Shown here: piece after piece, positions 62,644-64,000 of the stretch
Layout: each line of letters starts with the position of its first letter
Numbering within the stretch: the first letter of the stretch is position 1
Assembly (NCBI RefSeq): GCF_001746295.1
Contig: NZ_MJAH01000031.1
Coordinates: 1-64,000 of the forward strand
Reading direction: 5' to 3'
Source: Streptomyces sp. LUP47B
Lineage (GTDB): Bacteria > Actinomycetota > Actinomycetes > Streptomycetales > Streptomycetaceae
Length of the DNA stretch: 64,000 bases
The notes under the pieces: generated by a model
Told to the model about the DNA's origin: nothing
The model's database searches: none
What the model saw: the letters and a program-made list of their open reading frames with translations, nothing else
Translations under genes and position numbers: made by a program

Positions 62644-62965
62644 TCATGGCCGAGGCTCGGGGCCTCCGCTCAAGGTCAGGCGTCCTGCGCGACGGGTCAG
62701 ACGCTGCGGGCTCGAATCGCGCGCGATAGCCGGGACTCGCTGCCCGGACGTGCCGTCCAGCGCCCACCTGCGGAACCGCGTGTACAAGGTCTGCCAGGAG
62801 CCATAACGTTCCGGCACATCACGCCAGGCCGAGCCGGTCCGCAGCTTCCACACGATCCCGTTCAGTACCACCCGGTCGTCCGAATGAGGCCGCCCGGCAG
62901 TCCCCGAACTTGGCAACAACCGCGATAACACTGCTCACTCGGCATCCGAAAGCTCATGACGACGC
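62644..62965 (-). pseudogene. IS5/IS4-type transposase N-terminal remnant
   Basis: The minus strand reads HELSDAE then TGA (in place of Trp), then AVLSRLLPSSGTAGRPHSDD, RVVLNGIVWKLRTGSAWRDV and PERYGSWQTLYTRFRRWALD. This is the N-terminal domain of a different IS5-family transposase from the two 885-bp elements. The catalytic domain is absent. Confidence 0.65.
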
Positions 62966-63330
62966 ACTACGACAAGCATGATCCCTCGTCACCTGGCCAC
63001 CTTTGGAGACGATCTCTGGTCGCACTCGCCGTCCTGGCCGGTGCCACCTCCCGCATCCGCGTCGAGACCGAGGTGATGGTCGCCCCTGCGCGACACCGCC
63101 CTGTCCGCCAAGCAGGCCGCCACGCTGGCCCGGATGACCGGTGGCCGTCTGGTCCTCGCCTGGGCATCGATGGCCGGGACGACGGCCAGCAGGTCACGGG
63201 CATCGACAAGCGCACCCGAGGCCGACGCCTCGACGAGCAGATGGCGGCGATGCGTCGAGAGGATTCCGTGCGCGGAAATCTTGCCGGAATCGCCATCCAA
63301 AACGGGAGATCGCACGTATGTCCTAGAGAA
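62966..63330 (+). pseudogene. Luciferase-like (LLM) flavin/F420-dependent oxidoreductase remnant
   Basis: Pieces in alternating frames read LVALAVLAGATSRIRVETEV, MVAP, then ALSAKQAATLARMTGGRLVL (approximately, second frame), then DDGQQVTGIDKRTRGRRLDE with QMAAMRR. The order is that of the early part of a luciferase-like barrel (VLAGATSRIRxGT, AKxAATLDxLTGGRLxLGVG). It is broken by at least two frameshifts and stops after about 120 codons. Confidence 0.6.
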
Positions 63331-63354
63331 CCGTGCGAGATGAAGGGAAAGACC

Positions 63355-63489
63355 ATGTCGCTCTTCAGTCACCTGGCACCAGCCAAGAGGCACTCCAAGG
63401 GCAAGAAGACCACGACCACCTCGAAGGGGAGGACGTCACACCACCGCAAAAACCATCGCCGTACTTCCAGCACCGGCACGCACAAGTGA
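63355..63489 (+). CDS. Small basic protein
   Basis: A 44-residue open frame, MSLFSHLAPAKRHSKGKKTT and so on to HHRKNHRRTSSTGTHK, almost half Lys/Arg/His and Thr/Ser. An AAGGGA run lies about 7 bases upstream of the ATG; an ATG at 63340 would add five residues. It could be a small nucleic-acid-binding protein or a chance frame; no family is recognised. Confidence 0.4.
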   Translation: MSLFSHLAPAKRHSKGKKTTTTSKGRTSHHRKNHRRTSSTGTHK

Positions 63490-63548
63490 CGCCGGGCTCC
63501 CTCGACGGCCGGTGAGCTTGATGTCCCGGTCGTCGGGGGCGGCGTCCG

Positions 63549-64000
63549 GTGAGTCGCGGTTCCGTGAACCTTCGCCGTCACCGCGAGCGGGGCGCCGCCC
63601 CGCTCGCGGCGCTGCGGCGCTTGCTCACTGTCGCCGAGCCGGAGGGTGAACAGGTGGTCGCTGCCGCGCCGGCACTGCCGGTGCGGCACATCTTCCGCCG
63701 GTTCTGGCCGTACACGCGCGGCGGACGGAGGTGGCTCCTGCCGCTCGTGGCGTTCTGCGTGGTCGGCCCCGCCATCGACGCGGCGGAGATATGGCTGTTC
63801 AAGGTGGTGGTGGACGAAGTGCTCGTCCAGCGCGACCTCAGCCCGTTCCTGCCGATCGCCCTGGCGTACGTCGGGCTCAGCCTCGCCTCCGGCATCGTGT
63901 CGTTCGCCGACGACGTGACCTCCACCTGGGTGGGCGAGCGATTCCTGCTCGCGCTGCGGGCGGACGTCTTCCGGCACGTGCAGCGCCTCTCCCTCGGCTT
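63549..64000 (+). CDS. ABC transporter with transmembrane and ATPase domains (3' end outside window)
   Basis: The frame runs to the end of the window (about 150 codons seen). After a charged 50-residue start (VSRGSVNLRRHRERGAAPLA, then LTVAEPEGEQVV) comes RHIFRRFWPYTRGGRRWLLP, PLVAFCVVGPAIDAAEIWLF and KVVVDEVLVQRDLSPFLPIA, followed by ERFLLALRADVFRHVQRLSL. This is the start of the type-1 ABC exporter membrane domain. The ATPase domain should follow outside the window. GTG codons at 63549 and 63564 are both possible starts. Confidence 0.82.
   Translation, partial: MSRGSVNLRRHRERGAAPLAALRRLLTVAEPEGEQVVAAAPALPVRHIFRRFWPYTRGGRRWLLPLVAFCVVGPAIDAAEIWLFKVVVDEVLVQRDLSPFLPIALAYVGLSLASGIVSFADDVTSTWVGERFLLALRADVFRHVQRLSLG

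Noticed and set aside
1..64000. tRNA or rRNA genes
   Set aside because: No stretch with a recognisable cloverleaf, a CCA-type end or conserved rRNA sequence was found by reading.

Overview
The window is very GC-rich, uses GTG starts freely, and carries gene families typical of Streptomyces or a close actinomycete relative: ANTAR/GAF proteins, HATPase anti-sigma-like proteins, DUF3618/DUF4235/DUF5133 proteins, LAxTG sortase substrates and Tat-exported enzymes. Intact genes alternate with broken genes and insertion-sequence debris. This fits a plastic accessory region such as a chromosome arm or an old integrated element, although the sequence alone cannot prove that location.

Layout. 1-6.2 kb: an FtsX-type ABC exporter with two large permeases (+), facing its ATPase (-); the ATPase carries an AbrB-like tail. 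6.4-10.4 kb: two HEAT-type repeat proteins, the second truncated by an 885-bp IS5-family element. 10.4-14.2 kb: debris (mosaic remnant, aldo/keto reductase pseudogene, TnpB joined to a ferric-reductase-like fragment) around one intact aldo/keto reductase. 14.2-17.6 kb: Tat-exported amine oxidase, IS256 remnant, GNAT-like protein, CGNR zinc-finger tail. 17.7 kb: a terminal-protein (Tpg)-like remnant. 18.1-21.5 kb: amino-acid permease and nitrilase-family hydrolase, translationally coupled, divergent from a LysR regulator. 22.2-30.7 kb: secreted serine hydrolase, secreted Ig-like protein, PH-like membrane protein, and a group of small orphan proteins including a SMI1/KNR4 protein and a P-loop kinase-like protein. 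31-32 kb: FAD oxidoreductase. 32.4-41.4 kb: a carbohydrate-use locus (glycogen-debranching-type enzyme, LacI regulator, solute-binding lipoprotein, two permeases, GH13 glucosidase).

41.7-44.2 kb: YihY/BrkB membrane protein and an overlapping holin-X/DUF3618/DUF4235 operon. 45-49 kb: broken ankyrin gene, LAxTG surface protein, ANTAR-GAF protein. 49.3-50.1 kb: a second 885-bp IS of the same type. 50.7-53.6 kb: NTF2-like protein, short-chain dehydrogenase and an XRE/MmyB-type regulator sharing a repeated operator-like sequence. 53.8-64 kb: mostly decayed genes (HATPase, IS630/IS110, replication-relaxation, GAF/ANTAR, IS5, luciferase-like) with intact hypothetical, methyltransferase, GNAT, DUF5133 and HATPase genes, ending in a truncated ABC exporter.

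The best-supported working units are (i) the carbohydrate locus: import by the lipoprotein and permeases, cleavage by GH13 and the debranching-type enzyme, control by LacI at a near-perfect 20-bp palindrome; (ii) the permease/nitrilase/LysR unit for uptake and hydrolysis of a nitrogen compound; (iii) the SDR/MmyB unit with three related operator copies; and (iv) the three-gene membrane-stress-like operon at 43.1-44.2 kb. Import of an ATPase cassette is completed only outside the carbohydrate cluster: no MsiK-like ATPase lies here, as is usual for Streptomyces sugar importers. No rRNA, tRNA or CRISPR array was recognised.
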